A DNA stretch of 64,000 nt from Nocardioidaceae bacterium SCSIO 66511 (GTDB lineage Bacteria > Actinomycetota > Actinomycetes > Propionibacteriales > Nocardioidaceae), in contig CP095846.1 of NCBI GenBank assembly GCA_023100825.1, forward strand, positions 992,001-1,056,000, written 5' to 3'. Positions 8,664 through 17,089 of the stretch are shown here, in pieces. How positions within the stretch are numbered: position 1 is the stretch's first letter; each line of letters starts with the position of its first letter. Under the pieces are notes generated by a model. That model had not been told where the DNA came from. It did no database searches and saw only the letters and a list, made by a program, of their open reading frames with translations. The position numbers were made by a program, and so were the translations under genes.

Positions 8664-9524
8664 TTACGAGCCCGGCTCGTCGCGCCGACGTCGGGTCGCG
8701 ACCGCACGGGCTGCGAGCTCCTCGTCGTCGGGATAGACGACCTGCTCCAGTGTCAGGCCGTGCGCGGGCATCACGGTGACGTGCGGATCACGGACCTGGG
8801 CAGTGAGCACCTCGCCCAACCAGTCGGGCTCGTGTCGCCCTTCGCCGACGGCGACCAGACCGCCGACCAGCGCGCGCACCATCGAGTGACAGAACGCGTC
8901 CGCCTCAACGGTGATGTCCACCCCGGCGCTGTGGCGTTCGGCCTCCAGTCGCAGCAGCGTACGAATGGTCGTCGCGCCGGGACGTTTCTTGCAGAACGCC
9001 GCGAAGTCGTTCTCGCCCAGCAGCTGCCAGGCTGCCTCTTCCATCGCGGCCGCGTCGAGCCTCTTGCGCTGGGCGACGACGTATCGGCGGAGCAGCGGAT
9101 CGGGCCCGGTCGGTTCGTCACACAGCCGGTAGACGTACCGGCGGCGCAGAGCCGAGAATCGTGCGTCGAAGCCCATGGCGGCCGGGCGTGCATCGGCGGC
9201 TCGTACGTCGTCGGGGAGTACGCGTACCAGCCGATGGAGCAGCCGGTCTGGTGCGATCTCGATCCCGTCGGGCAGATCCACGTGGACGACCTGGCCGCGG
9301 GCGTGCACACCTGCGTCGGTACGACCGGCGCAGACGGTCGCCGGCGGTTCGGGCAGGCGCAGCACCATGCCGAGCGCATCCTCGAGCGTCTCTTGGACGG
9401 TACGCAGGCCGGGCTGCGTCGCCCAACCGTGAAAGTCAGTCCCGTCGTAGCCGAGGTCGATGCGCCACCGTTGAGTGTCGGGCAGAGTCGACTTCTCCGT
9501 CAGCGGCTCGTCCGTTGGTCGCAC
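8664..9524 (-). CDS. truA: tRNA pseudouridine(38-40) synthase TruA
   Basis: 286 aa from the GTG at 9524. It shows the TruA signature GYDGTDFHGW near residue 25 and CAGRTDAGVHA with catalytic Asp70. TruA isomerises uridines 38-40 in the anticodon stem-loop. The open frame reaches 9707, but the start is set at 9524 by TAGCGT (9537-9532) plus 7 nt plus GTG and by family length (about 270 aa). A GTG at 9533 is the alternative. truA normally follows rplQ in actinobacteria; here three other features intervene. Confidence 0.95.
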   Translation of the reverse strand: MRPTDEPLTEKSTLPDTQRWRIDLGYDGTDFHGWATQPGLRTVQETLEDALGMVLRLPEPPATVCAGRTDAGVHARGQVVHVDLPDGIEIAPDRLLHRLVRVLPDDVRAADARPAAMGFDARFSALRRRYVYRLCDEPTGPDPLLRRYVVAQRKRLDAAAMEEAAWQLLGENDFAAFCKKRPGATTIRTLLRLEAERHSAGVDITVEADAFCHSMVRALVGGLVAVGEGRHEPDWLGEVLTAQVRDPHVTVMPAHGLTLEQVVYPDDEELAARAVATRRRRDEPGS

Positions 9525-9571
9525 ACCGACCACGCTATCGGCTGGGCTAACGTGAACACCGGAGGTGCCCC

Positions 9572-10846
9572 ATGACGCTGAGCCTCGCCGTTCGCGCCAC
9601 CGGAATTGCGGCCGTCGCGATCGCACTGGCTTCGACCGCCTGCTCATCGGCCGTCGAAGACGACCCGGGCACCGACGAACGTCGGGTGGCGCCGTCGGCC
9701 GAACCATCGCGGGTCATCCTCACGCCGACGAAGCACCCGCGCACGATGCAGGCGTTCGGCTGGCGTACGGCCGAGTCGACCCGCCGCGGCGTTGTCCAAC
9801 TGCACCGGGTCGGCCACCGCAAGCGCCGGACGGTCAAAGCGTTCGCACGACGTACCGTGACGTTTCCCGACTGGCACTACACCTCCCGCCACCATCGAAC
9901 CGTCGTACGAAAGCTCCGGCCCGATACACGTTATCGCTACCGCGTCGGCCGGCCCGGCGCATGGAGCACGTGGCGGACCTTCCGAACGGCACACGGCCCC
10001 CGTAAACCGTGGACGATCGCCTACTTCGGCGACGCGCAACTCAACGTCGGCGGAGCATGGGACAAGTCTGCGCACCGAGCACTGCACCACCGGCCTTCGG
10101 TCGACATGATGCTGTACGGCGGTGACCTCGTCGACGATCCGACCGACGACAGCCAATGGACCGAGTGGTTCCACGCGCTCACGCCGAACCGCCGGACGAC
10201 GAACTCGCTGTCGACGGTCGGCAACCATGAACTGCGAGGTGACCCGCACGAGCGGCAGTACCTCGCACACCTGCGGATGCCGCGTAACGGCCCGCGGCCG
10301 ACAGCCTTCAGCATCGACTACCAGGGCGTCCGCTTCATCGTGTTGGACGCGAACGACCCGTCCGACCGGGCACAACGGCGCTTCCTGAAGCGCAAGCTAC
10401 GCGGCGCCGGCGACCGCTGGAAGGTGATGCTCTTCCACAAGCCGATCTTCGCCGGAGCCGTCGGACGCGACAGCAGCGCCCAGCGCAAGGCGTGGCTCGC
10501 AACTCTGGAGCGGCGCGGTGCCGATGTGGTGCTGCAGGGCCACGATCATGTATACGCACGTGGGTTCCTGCGCCGCGGTGCACCCCACGAAGCGGGTGCA
10601 CGCAAGCGGCCGATGTACGTCGACGCCGTCTCCGGCGGTAAGTACTACAAGCTCGACCGAGGCGACAACGACTGGACTCGACACGGCGCCAAGCGGGTGG
10701 AGGCCGAGCAGGGGGTTTCGACGTTCCAGCTCATCCGGGTCACCCGTAAGACGCTCACGTACCGCAGCGTCGTCGCGGCGACCGGCGCCGGCACCGACGA
10801 GCACGTCGGCGATGTGATCGACAGGTTCCGGATCAAGCGTCGCTGA
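9572..10846 (+). CDS. Purple acid phosphatase-like metallophosphoesterase lipoprotein
   Basis: 424 aa. A lipoprotein signal ends in ASTAC (Cys24). A fibronectin-III-like purple acid phosphatase N-domain follows (about residues 45-140). The metallophosphoesterase domain carries GDAQ (about 153), GGDLVDD (about 186), GNHE (about 217), LFHKPIF (about 289) and GHDHVYAR (about 323). These supply the dinuclear metal ligands of the family. It probably acts on phosphoesters outside the cell, anchored to the membrane. GGAGG lies 7 nt before the ATG. The usual GDxG is GDAQ here. Confidence 0.9.
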   Translation: MTLSLAVRATGIAAVAIALASTACSSAVEDDPGTDERRVAPSAEPSRVILTPTKHPRTMQAFGWRTAESTRRGVVQLHRVGHRKRRTVKAFARRTVTFPDWHYTSRHHRTVVRKLRPDTRYRYRVGRPGAWSTWRTFRTAHGPRKPWTIAYFGDAQLNVGGAWDKSAHRALHHRPSVDMMLYGGDLVDDPTDDSQWTEWFHALTPNRRTTNSLSTVGNHELRGDPHERQYLAHLRMPRNGPRPTAFSIDYQGVRFIVLDANDPSDRAQRRFLKRKLRGAGDRWKVMLFHKPIFAGAVGRDSSAQRKAWLATLERRGADVVLQGHDHVYARGFLRRGAPHEAGARKRPMYVDAVSGGKYYKLDRGDNDWTRHGAKRVEAEQGVSTFQLIRVTRKTLTYRSVVAATGAGTDEHVGDVIDRFRIKRR

Positions 10847-10849
10847 GTC

Positions 10850-11656
10850 TCAGCACCAGCGGTAGCGGTACGCGGGTTTGCCGCGCGGAACGACATCGCG
10901 GTCGCGGAGCAGGACCGAGATTCGATCACCGCGCTTGCGGCAGGCGCGTTTGAACGCCCTGCGCCCGTTGTCGGTGTACTCGATCTCGATCACCCGGCGA
11001 CGGTACGTACGGGTGTAGCGGGCGCACTCTCGGTAGACCTCGCACTCTTCGGCAATGGCGAAGTCGAAGCCGATGCGCCGCGCCTGGCGTCGGCTCAGCT
11101 GGGGAGTGTTCTTCTGGGCGATCGCAAGCCCGTGCCGATGTGCGAGACGCGTGAGCCGCCGGGCGAGTGCGATGTTGTCGCTGCGGCTGAGCCGATGGCG
11201 AGATCTGGTCCAGGAGTCGAGGTTGTCCGGCTCCACGGCGTCGAACCCGTCTTTCGCACAGCGGGCGTACCAGCGTCGTTGCACCCGTACGATCGCGCGC
11301 CGCTTCTGTTTACGGGTCGTGTCGAGGAGAACCTCTCCCGGCCAGCCGGGATCGCGTACGAGCCGACCGTTCTTGCGCAGCAGCAGGCGTGGATGATGGC
11401 GCTTCCACCAGCGCAACGAGCCCGGCTGGGTCTGAAACGAGTTCACGTAGCAGACGTTGTAGCGCCGCTTCGCCGCACGTACCGAGCGGTCGCGGATGAC
11501 GATGTCGACACCTTTGGCCGGCCGGTACGCGCCGCCCAACTGGTAGCCGGCGCGACCGTCGACCGGCGGTTTACGTACGTCGGCGCCCGCGGGGGAGGCG
11601 AGCGTGACGGCAAGGGTTGCACCCAGCAGGACGGCGGCGATACGCAACGGGCTCAC
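10850..11656 (-). CDS. Secreted GH114-like (endo-alpha-1,4-polygalactosaminidase family) protein
   Basis: 268 aa with a Sec signal (residues 1-26, cleavage after AGA). The mature domain resembles the TIM-barrel GH114 family: VCYVNSF, LLDTT, FDAVEPDNLDSW (about 140) and AIAQKN. Several acidic residues sit on predicted strands. Known family members cleave alpha-1,4-galactosaminogalactan, so a role on exopolysaccharide is inferred. Cys residues in the second half suggest disulfides. It is convergent with the phosphatase gene (3 bp between stops). Confidence 0.75.
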   Translation of the reverse strand: MSPLRIAAVLLGATLAVTLASPAGADVRKPPVDGRAGYQLGGAYRPAKGVDIVIRDRSVRAAKRRYNVCYVNSFQTQPGSLRWWKRHHPRLLLRKNGRLVRDPGWPGEVLLDTTRKQKRRAIVRVQRRWYARCAKDGFDAVEPDNLDSWTRSRHRLSRSDNIALARRLTRLAHRHGLAIAQKNTPQLSRRQARRIGFDFAIAEECEVYRECARYTRTYRRRVIEIEYTDNGRRAFKRACRKRGDRISVLLRDRDVVPRGKPAYRYRWC

Positions 11657-11680
11657 GCCGCCATTCTGCCAGCGCGCTGT

Positions 11681-12274
11681 CTACATGGCCTTGAAGCCGC
11701 GAACCTTCATCGAGCGGCGGATCTTCGTCGCCGACCGCTTCGTCGCCTTCCACCGACGCTGGGGCGAGCTCACCGAAAGCACAACCTGTGCGTCGCCGTG
11801 GACGCGTACGTGTCGACGCTTGCCGTGGCCCCGGAAGGTGTACTCCAGGACGGTCCGCTTGCCCCTGCTGGACTGGACCTTGGAGTCCTTCGCGAATCGG
11901 ATGAGCTTGAAACCCGGCTTCTTGCGGGCCTTGAAGTAGCGCTTCGTCATCTTAGGCCGGGTACCGGGTCGGTACGTCGCCGACAGCTTCAGGACGGTAT
12001 GGCGCTTGCGCTTGAAGACGCACACCCGCTTGCCTTCACGCACCTTGTGGAACCCGCGCAGCTTCTTGATGCCGACCATCATGGTCGTGTCGCCGATCAC
12101 GATCCCGTCGTCGGGGTCCCTCGGCGGGTTCGCTTTGTGCGAGCACCGCACGTGCTTGATGAACGGCTTGGATCCGGCGGCGGGGGCGGCCGTCGCGCTC
12201 GGCGCGATCGCGGACATCGCGCCTGCCACCAAGCAGGTGGCGATGGCGGTGACTGGCAACTGGCTGCGGCGCAT
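11681..12274 (-). CDS. Secreted basic protein of unknown function
   Basis: 197 aa with a signal peptide (residues 1-29, cleavage near ATA-AP). The mature part is rich in Lys, Arg and Thr, has two Cys (RCSHKA and VCVFKR) and probably forms a small beta-rich domain. No family is recognised. It resembles the 6905-7468 product in size, charge and layout but has no clear identity to it. It lies 24 bp upstream of the GH114-like gene on the same strand and may be cotranscribed. Confidence 0.7.
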   Translation of the reverse strand: MRRSQLPVTAIATCLVAGAMSAIAPSATAAPAAGSKPFIKHVRCSHKANPPRDPDDGIVIGDTTMMVGIKKLRGFHKVREGKRVCVFKRKRHTVLKLSATYRPGTRPKMTKRYFKARKKPGFKLIRFAKDSKVQSSRGKRTVLEYTFRGHGKRRHVRVHGDAQVVLSVSSPQRRWKATKRSATKIRRSMKVRGFKAM

Positions 12275-12406
12275 GAAAAAATCGTCTCCGTGGTCGGGGC
12301 CGGTCGTCCTGCGCGAGCATACGGCCGCGTCGGGTCACGTCTCGGTCGTATCGCTCTGGCAGAAACCATTCGCGACCGGCCAGCGGATAACCGAGACTTG
12401 TTGTCC

Positions 12407-14083
12407 GTGGGACATATCGACCTGGCCGGAATCCGCTATGAGCTGCCCGATGGGCGGGTGTTGCTCGACGACGTGTCGTTGCGTGTCGGAGACGGCGCGA
12501 AGATCGCGCTCGTCGGGGCGAACGGAGCCGGTAAGACAACGCTGCTGCGCATCGTCATCGGTGAGCTGACACCGCATGCCGGGGCAGTGACGAGAACTGG
12601 CGGGCTCGGCGTCATGCGCCAGATGGTCGGCCGCGGCAGTGAGACGGTACGTGATCTGCTGCTCTCGGTGTCGCCGCCGCGAGTGCGAGAGGCGACGGCA
12701 GCCGTCGACGCGATCGAGCTGGAGCTGATGGAGCGCGATGACGAACGCACTCAGCTGCGGTACGCCTCAGCGCTGGCCGAGTTCACCGACGCCGGCGGGT
12801 ACGACATCGAGGTGCTGTGGGACACCTGTTGCACGGAGGCGCTCGGCATTTCGTACGACCGGGCGAAGTGGCGGTCGTTGACCACGTTGTCGGGAGGGGA
12901 GCAGAAGCGACTGGTGCTCGAGGCGCTGTTGCGCGGACCCGACGAAGTGCTGCTGCTCGACGAGCCCGACAACTTCCTGGACGTACCCGGCAAGCGGTGG
13001 CTGGAGCAGCGGATCAACGCGTCGGCCAAGACCGTCTTGTACATAAGCCACGACCGCGAGCTGTTGAACAACACGGCGACGCGGGTGGCCACGATCGAGC
13101 TGAGTGCTGCGGGCAACAGCCTGTGGGTCCACCCGGGCGGGTTCGGTACGTACCACGACGCGCGTGCCGCCCGCTTCGAGCGGCTCGAAGAGCTGCGACG
13201 TCGGTGGGACGAACAGCACGCGAAACTGCGCGAGCTGGTGCTGATGTACAAGCAGAAGGCCGCGTACAACTCGGATATGGCGGCGCGCTACCAGGCCGCG
13301 CAGACCCGCCTTCGCAAGTTCGAGGAGGCGGGCCCGCCGGAGGCGATTCCGCGTGAGCAACAGGTGTCGATGCGGCTGCAGGGTGGGCGTACCGGAAAGC
13401 GTGCCGTGGTCTGCGAGGACCTCGAGCTGACCGGCCTGATGAAGGCGTTCGACCTCGAGGTCTGGTACGGCGAGCGGGTCGCCGTTCTCGGCTCCAACGG
13501 CTCCGGCAAGTCGCATTTCCTGCGGCTGCTCGCGGCCGGCGGGTCGGATCCGGATGTCGAGCACCGCCCGGTCGGCGACGTGACGATCGAGCCCGTACGC
13601 CACTCCGGTCGCGCGCGGCTCGGCGCGCGCGTACGACCGGGGTGGTTCGTGCAGACCCATACTCACCCCGAGCTGGTCGGACGGACGCTGCTGGAGATCC
13701 TGCATCGTGGCGATGCGCATCGCGACGGAATGGGGCGCGAGTTAGCTTCTCGGAAGCTGGACCGTTACGAGCTGGCGGTGGCTGCCGAGCAGCGGTTCGA
13801 GGCGCTTTCTGGAGGACAGCAGGCGAGGTTCCAGATCCTGTTGTTGGAGTTGTCCGGAGCCACCCTGCTGTTGCTCGACGAGCCGACCGACAACCTCGAC
13901 GTACAGTCCGCCGAGGCGCTCGAGGAGGGGCTCGACCAGTTCGACGGGACTGTCCTCGCAGTGACCCACGACCGCTGGTTCGCTCGCGGATTCGACCGTT
14001 ATCTCGTCTTCGGTGCCGATGGCTCGGTGTATGAGAGCGACGAGCCGGTGTGGGACGAGGCGCGGGTGGAGCGCGCACGCTGA
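12407..14083 (+). CDS. ABC-F family ATP-binding protein
   Basis: 558 aa with two ABC cassettes and no membrane segments. Cassette 1: Walker A GANGAGKTT (37-45), signature LSGGEQKRL, Walker B LLLDEPDNFLD. A charged linker about 80 residues long (RRRWDEQHAKLREL) follows. Cassette 2: GSNGSGKSH, LSGGQQARFQ, LLLLDEPTDNLD. This is the ABC-F layout, whose members bind the ribosomal E-site and act in translation rescue or antibiotic resistance. The open frame runs far upstream, but homology begins at MGHIDLAGIRYELPDG. GTG 12407 is chosen; TTG at 12398 or 12401 is possible. Confidence 0.88.
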   Translation: MGHIDLAGIRYELPDGRVLLDDVSLRVGDGAKIALVGANGAGKTTLLRIVIGELTPHAGAVTRTGGLGVMRQMVGRGSETVRDLLLSVSPPRVREATAAVDAIELELMERDDERTQLRYASALAEFTDAGGYDIEVLWDTCCTEALGISYDRAKWRSLTTLSGGEQKRLVLEALLRGPDEVLLLDEPDNFLDVPGKRWLEQRINASAKTVLYISHDRELLNNTATRVATIELSAAGNSLWVHPGGFGTYHDARAARFERLEELRRRWDEQHAKLRELVLMYKQKAAYNSDMAARYQAAQTRLRKFEEAGPPEAIPREQQVSMRLQGGRTGKRAVVCEDLELTGLMKAFDLEVWYGERVAVLGSNGSGKSHFLRLLAAGGSDPDVEHRPVGDVTIEPVRHSGRARLGARVRPGWFVQTHTHPELVGRTLLEILHRGDAHRDGMGRELASRKLDRYELAVAAEQRFEALSGGQQARFQILLLELSGATLLLLDEPTDNLDVQSAEALEEGLDQFDGTVLAVTHDRWFARGFDRYLVFGADGSVYESDEPVWDEARVERAR

Positions 14084-14113
14084 CCCGAGGTGGCGCGGTG
14101 GGTCATCACTCAG

Positions 14114-14554
14114 CTACGCCGCACCGATCAGATCATCCGGCGCGAACACGCGTACTGCCTCGTCGTTGGCGAGGTGCGTCGGGTACACACGTACGCCGTG
14201 CTCGCGCGCGGTCGTCGCGATGCCTGCCGCCCACCCACGATCGGAGTCGGTGAGTACGTCTGGTCCGGGGCGGGAGAGCAACATCGCGATGCCGTCGTCG
14301 CGAAGGTACTCCAGCTGCCGCGCGCACAGCTCCATCAACGAGTCGAGATTGGGCGCCGACGGGTATGCGGGTAGATCGGCGATCTGGACGATGTGCGGGA
14401 CGACGAGTCCGTCGGGCTCGATGAAGATGATCCAGAGCTTGCGTTCGGCGAAACCGAGCTCGCCCATGAGCATGGTCCAGCAGGTATGCAGGTCGAGTGG
14501 TGTCAGGATCGCCGGAATGTCGTCGGGCATCGGATGTGGTGTCGTTTCGTCCAT
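14114..14554 (-). CDS. Hypothetical protein
   Basis: 146 aa starting MDETTPHPMPDD. It is soluble, with no signal or membrane segment. Recognisable stretches are LGFAERKLWIIFIEPDG and RDDGIAMLLSRPGPDVLT. I do not recognise a family. The open frame extends upstream into repeat units and was cut at this ATG, which has CAGGCT six bases ahead, close to the leaderless pattern seen at other starts here. It is convergent with the ABC-F gene. Confidence 0.65.
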   Translation of the reverse strand: MDETTPHPMPDDIPAILTPLDLHTCWTMLMGELGFAERKLWIIFIEPDGLVVPHIVQIADLPAYPSAPNLDSLMELCARQLEYLRDDGIAMLLSRPGPDVLTDSDRGWAAGIATTAREHGVRVYPTHLANDEAVRVFAPDDLIGAA

Positions 14555-14670
14555 ACCGACAGCCTGCCGCGGCGCGAACGGATCGGCGCCGCCGTCCACA
14601 GTCGGGCTGCGTACGCCTGTGCATACCGACACTGCGGTGTGTCGGGGGCGTTTCGTACCTTTTCGGTTCG

Positions 14671-14835
14671 ACCACCCGCCTGCCTGATTCCGGTGCGCTG
14701 TCGACGTTCCCGATTCTTCGGTGCGACCACCCGCCTGCCTGGCTCGGCTTCGCTGTCGACTTTTCCTACTTCGTCGGTACGACAACTCGCCTGCCCGATT
14801 CCGGCGCGCTGTCGACACCCCCGCTGCCTTCGGTT
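14671..14835 (+). repeat. Tandem 55-bp units (three) leading into element B
   Basis: Units begin at about 14671, 14726 and 14782 (periods 55 and 56 bp), each with ACCACCCGCCTGCC-like and GCGCTGTCGAC motifs. They are the reverse complement of the units right of element C and point at the left terminus of element B. The stretch 14555-14670 before them holds no gene I can support. Confidence 0.85.
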
Positions 14836-15180
14836 GGGCAAAAGACGCGGCGACGCGCGGACCCGCCACTTCGGCTCAGGTTGCTTGGCGGCTTGCCACC
14901 ACTTTAGGGTGGGTTCGGGGTAAAGTCGGTGCCTCCCAAGGGCGGTTGTCGCTGTCCACGGGAAGTGTCCCTCGGGCAGTGACCATTTGCCGTGGTCCCA
15001 AGGCAGACCGCAACGACGGTCGGCGCGCGCGACCCCGAGTGAGTGGACTCCTGCCACCGTGGCCACGTACGTACCAGCGGGCACGGCAACCTGTCACTTT
15101 GCACGGTGTCCCTGCCATGCAAAGCGGTGCTTCACCATGTCTACTTGGTAAACCACCACCCACCGACCCCGCAGAAGCCC
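14836..15180 (+). repeat. Interspersed palindromic element, copy B (right end missing)
   Basis: It starts with the terminal repeat GGGCAAAAGACGCGGCGACG (from 14836) and matches copy C at both ends of the core. The middle (about 14935-15065) is different and longer. The ACTTTGCACGG hairpin (15096-15125) has two stem mismatches. The TTCACCATGTCTACTTGG motif follows at about 15131. Similarity stops at 15180, three bases before the stop codon of the GNAT gene, and no right-hand terminal repeat is present. Confidence 0.8.
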
Positions 15181-15182
15181 GG

Positions 15183-15776
15183 CTACACGCGTACCCCGAG
15201 TTGGTAGCGGTAGGCGCAGACCTCGAGCGCGACGCGTCGCAACGTCCACGGGTCGGTTGCGAGCGCGGAGCCGTCCAGTGAGGTGGCCAGCAGCCGCATC
15301 GGTACCCAGTGGGTGCCGGCGCCGGCCGGGCTCGCGTACTCGCCGATCGGGAGCAGCGAACCGCCGAGGCGTTCGAAGAACCCGATCCGGCGGAGCTGGG
15401 AGTCTTGTTCTTCGTGCTCGGTTGCCGGCTCATCGTCGTTGGGGGCGACATCCCATACAAGCTGGGCGAAACCACGCTGCGATGCGAGCTCGGTCACCCG
15501 CTGCCACAGCAGCGCGCCGAGACCGCGGCCACGCAGGTCGCCGTCGATCACGGGGTAGCGGAGCAGGATTCGCCCCGTGTCGGAGAGCGGATGGGTAGAG
15601 GCGAAGCCGACTGGAACGTCGTCGCGCATCAGGGCGAGGGTCTCGTTGTTCGGATGGTCGAGACTCACGCGATGCCACGGGGCGCGCTCGGCGGCGGTGT
15701 AGCCGCGTTCGTAGATCGCCCGCAGGGACGCGCTCTGGTCGGCGGCCAACGCATCCGCAGCGACCAGCTCGTACAT
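15183..15776 (-). CDS. GNAT family N-acetyltransferase
   Basis: 197 aa from the ATG at 15776, preceded by GGGGAGGCAGCCTG. The acetyl-CoA motif RGRGLGALLW is near residue 93 and the FAQLVWDV strand follows. GNAT enzymes move an acetyl group to an amine; the substrate is unknown. The C-terminal half (HWVPMRLLA, WTLRRVALEVCAYR) is longer than a minimal GNAT. The open frame extends to 15938 but lacks conserved sequence there. Its 3' end abuts the truncated repeat element B. Confidence 0.8.
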   Translation of the reverse strand: MYELVAADALAADQSASLRAIYERGYTAAERAPWHRVSLDHPNNETLALMRDDVPVGFASTHPLSDTGRILLRYPVIDGDLRGRGLGALLWQRVTELASQRGFAQLVWDVAPNDDEPATEHEEQDSQLRRIGFFERLGGSLLPIGEYASPAGAGTHWVPMRLLATSLDGSALATDPWTLRRVALEVCAYRYQLGVRV

Positions 15777-15934
15777 CAGGCTGCCTCCCCGAGGTCGTAT
15801 ACACGCTCCCCGTGGTTCTCGCAGCGTACGCCCGGTGCATGGGGTTTCCGCCAGTAGGGCCCGTGCCCGCGGCTCACCCGAAGAAGAATCCGGGCGCGGC
15901 CTCGTACCTCGTCGTTGCCGGCTCGGGTGCACGA

Positions 15935-16435
15935 TCAAGCGTCGAGCTGCTCCACGGTGACGGACAGTCGGCCGAGGAGGTTCGCGAGCTGCGCGCGCTG
16001 GTTGGCTGTGAGGCCGTCGAGGAGTGCTCGCTGGCGATCGAGGTGCTCCTCCATGAGGCGGTCTACGAGCTCGGCGCCATCGCGGGTCAAGGAGATCCTG
16101 CGTCCCCGGGCATCACCCTCCGCGATGGCGCGCACCACGAGCCCGCGGCGTTCGAGGCGGTCGACCCGTTTGGTCACGGCGCCGGTCGTGACCAGCATTG
16201 CGCGGCTGAGCTCGCCGGGCGTCAGCGTGTGCGCGTCATCGGCCCGGCGCAGCGCGGCGAGCACGTCGAAGTCGCCGTTGCCCAGCTTCGCGGCGGCAAA
16301 CGGCGGCCGAAGTAGCGCGTCGATCGAACCGGCCAATCTGCTGATTCGACCGATCACGAGCATCGGGTCGGGGTCGAGGTCGGGGCGAATGGCTCGCCAC
16401 CGCTCGGTGATCTGTCCAACGGCGTCGTCATCCAC
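15935..16435 (-). CDS. MarR family transcriptional regulator
   Basis: 166 aa with a winged helix at about residues 55-120 (LTPGELSRAMLVTTGAVTKR, then RRGLVVRAIAEGDARGRR) between dimerisation helices. MarR proteins repress neighbouring genes and release DNA on ligand binding or oxidation. It is divergent from the DsbA/MFS operon. Its GTG at 16435 lies 6 nt after TATAGT (16447-16442), so the message is probably leaderless. The shared intergenic region has two TTCCATGGAA palindromes, its likely operators. Confidence 0.88.
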   Translation of the reverse strand: MDDDAVGQITERWRAIRPDLDPDPMLVIGRISRLAGSIDALLRPPFAAAKLGNGDFDVLAALRRADDAHTLTPGELSRAMLVTTGAVTKRVDRLERRGLVVRAIAEGDARGRRISLTRDGAELVDRLMEEHLDRQRALLDGLTANQRAQLANLLGRLSVTVEQLDA

Positions 16436-16438
16436 GCC

Positions 16439-16484
16439 TTGACTATAGCTTCCATGGAAACTAAGTTATCTTCCATGGAAGATA
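16439..16484 (+). promoter_or_regulatory. MarR operator pair within a leaderless promoter
   Basis: TTGACT (16439-16444), 17 bp, TAAGTT (16462-16467), then 7 bp to ATG at 16475. One TTCCATGGAA (16450-16459) sits between -35 and -10. A second, within the perfect 18-bp palindrome TATCTTCCATGGAAGATA (16467-16484), covers the last base of the -10 and the start point. Their centres are 21 bp apart, two helical turns. This is an ideal repressor layout. Confidence 0.85.
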
Positions 16485-17089
16485 GATTGCTTCGAGCGAC
16501 GCTCTACTTCGACCCGTCCTGCCCGTTCGCGTGGATCACCTCGCGCTGGTTGCTCGAGGTGGCGGCCGTACGCCCGCTCGAGGTGACGCTTCGGGTCATG
16601 AGCATCTCGGTGCTCAACGAGGGCAGGGAGCTGGAGCCTTGGTACCGCGAGTTCAACGACCGAGCGTGGGGACCGGCGCGGATGTTCATCGCAGCCGAAC
16701 AACGCTGCGGTGCCGACGCACTCGGTGGCCTCTATACGGCGTTCGGCCGCCGTTGGCATATCGAGCGCAACCGGCAGGTCGATGAGGTCGCGGCCGCCGC
16801 ATTGGCGGACGCGGGACTTCCGGCCGAGCTGGCCGCGGCGGTGAATGACCTCTCGTACGACGACGCGCTGCGCACCAGTCATGCGCAGGGGCAGGCTGTC
16901 GCGGGGGAGGAGACCGGCACGCCCCTGCTCGTACTCGACGGGCACGCGTTCTTCGGGCCGGTGCTCACCGGCATCCCGCGTGGCGCAGCTGCAGTCGAGA
17001 TCTTCGACGGGCTGCGCACGCTCCTCGCGGCGCCGCATTTCAGCGAGCTCAGGCGGAAGCGTGACGACAATGCACTCGCGGTCGCCTGA
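16475..17089 (+). CDS. DsbA-family protein, Rv2466c-like (mycothiol-dependent nitroreductase family)
   Basis: 204 aa from the ATG at 16475. The protein follows the Rv2466c pattern: FDPSCPFAWITSRWLLEV at the active site, VMSISVLNE, RAWGPARMFIAAEQ, cis-Pro loop GTPLLVLDG and FFGPVLTGIPRG. Rv2466c has CPWC; here the second Cys is Ala (C16-P-F-A19), leaving one active-site thiol. An ATG at 16454 is in frame but lies upstream of the predicted +1. The last 20 bp overlap the MFS gene. A mycothiol-linked detoxification role is inferred. Confidence 0.85.
   Translation: MEDRLLRATLYFDPSCPFAWITSRWLLEVAAVRPLEVTLRVMSISVLNEGRELEPWYREFNDRAWGPARMFIAAEQRCGADALGGLYTAFGRRWHIERNRQVDEVAAAALADAGLPAELAAAVNDLSYDDALRTSHAQGQAVAGEETGTPLLVLDGHAFFGPVLTGIPRGAAAVEIFDGLRTLLAAPHFSELRRKRDDNALAVA

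Noticed and set aside
11132-12406. A very long frame (983 codons) running through the ABC-F gene
   Set aside because: ABC-F similarity begins at 12407; the upstream part is antisense to two secreted-protein genes and has no recognisable domain.
14555-14869. N-terminal extension of the hypothetical protein into the 55-bp units
   Set aside because: The extension is translated repeat sequence; the ATG at 14554 gives a clean start.
16454-16474. Upstream ATG (16454) as start of the DsbA-like gene
   Set aside because: It lies between the predicted -35 and -10 and inside operator 1, so it would not be transcribed from this promoter.
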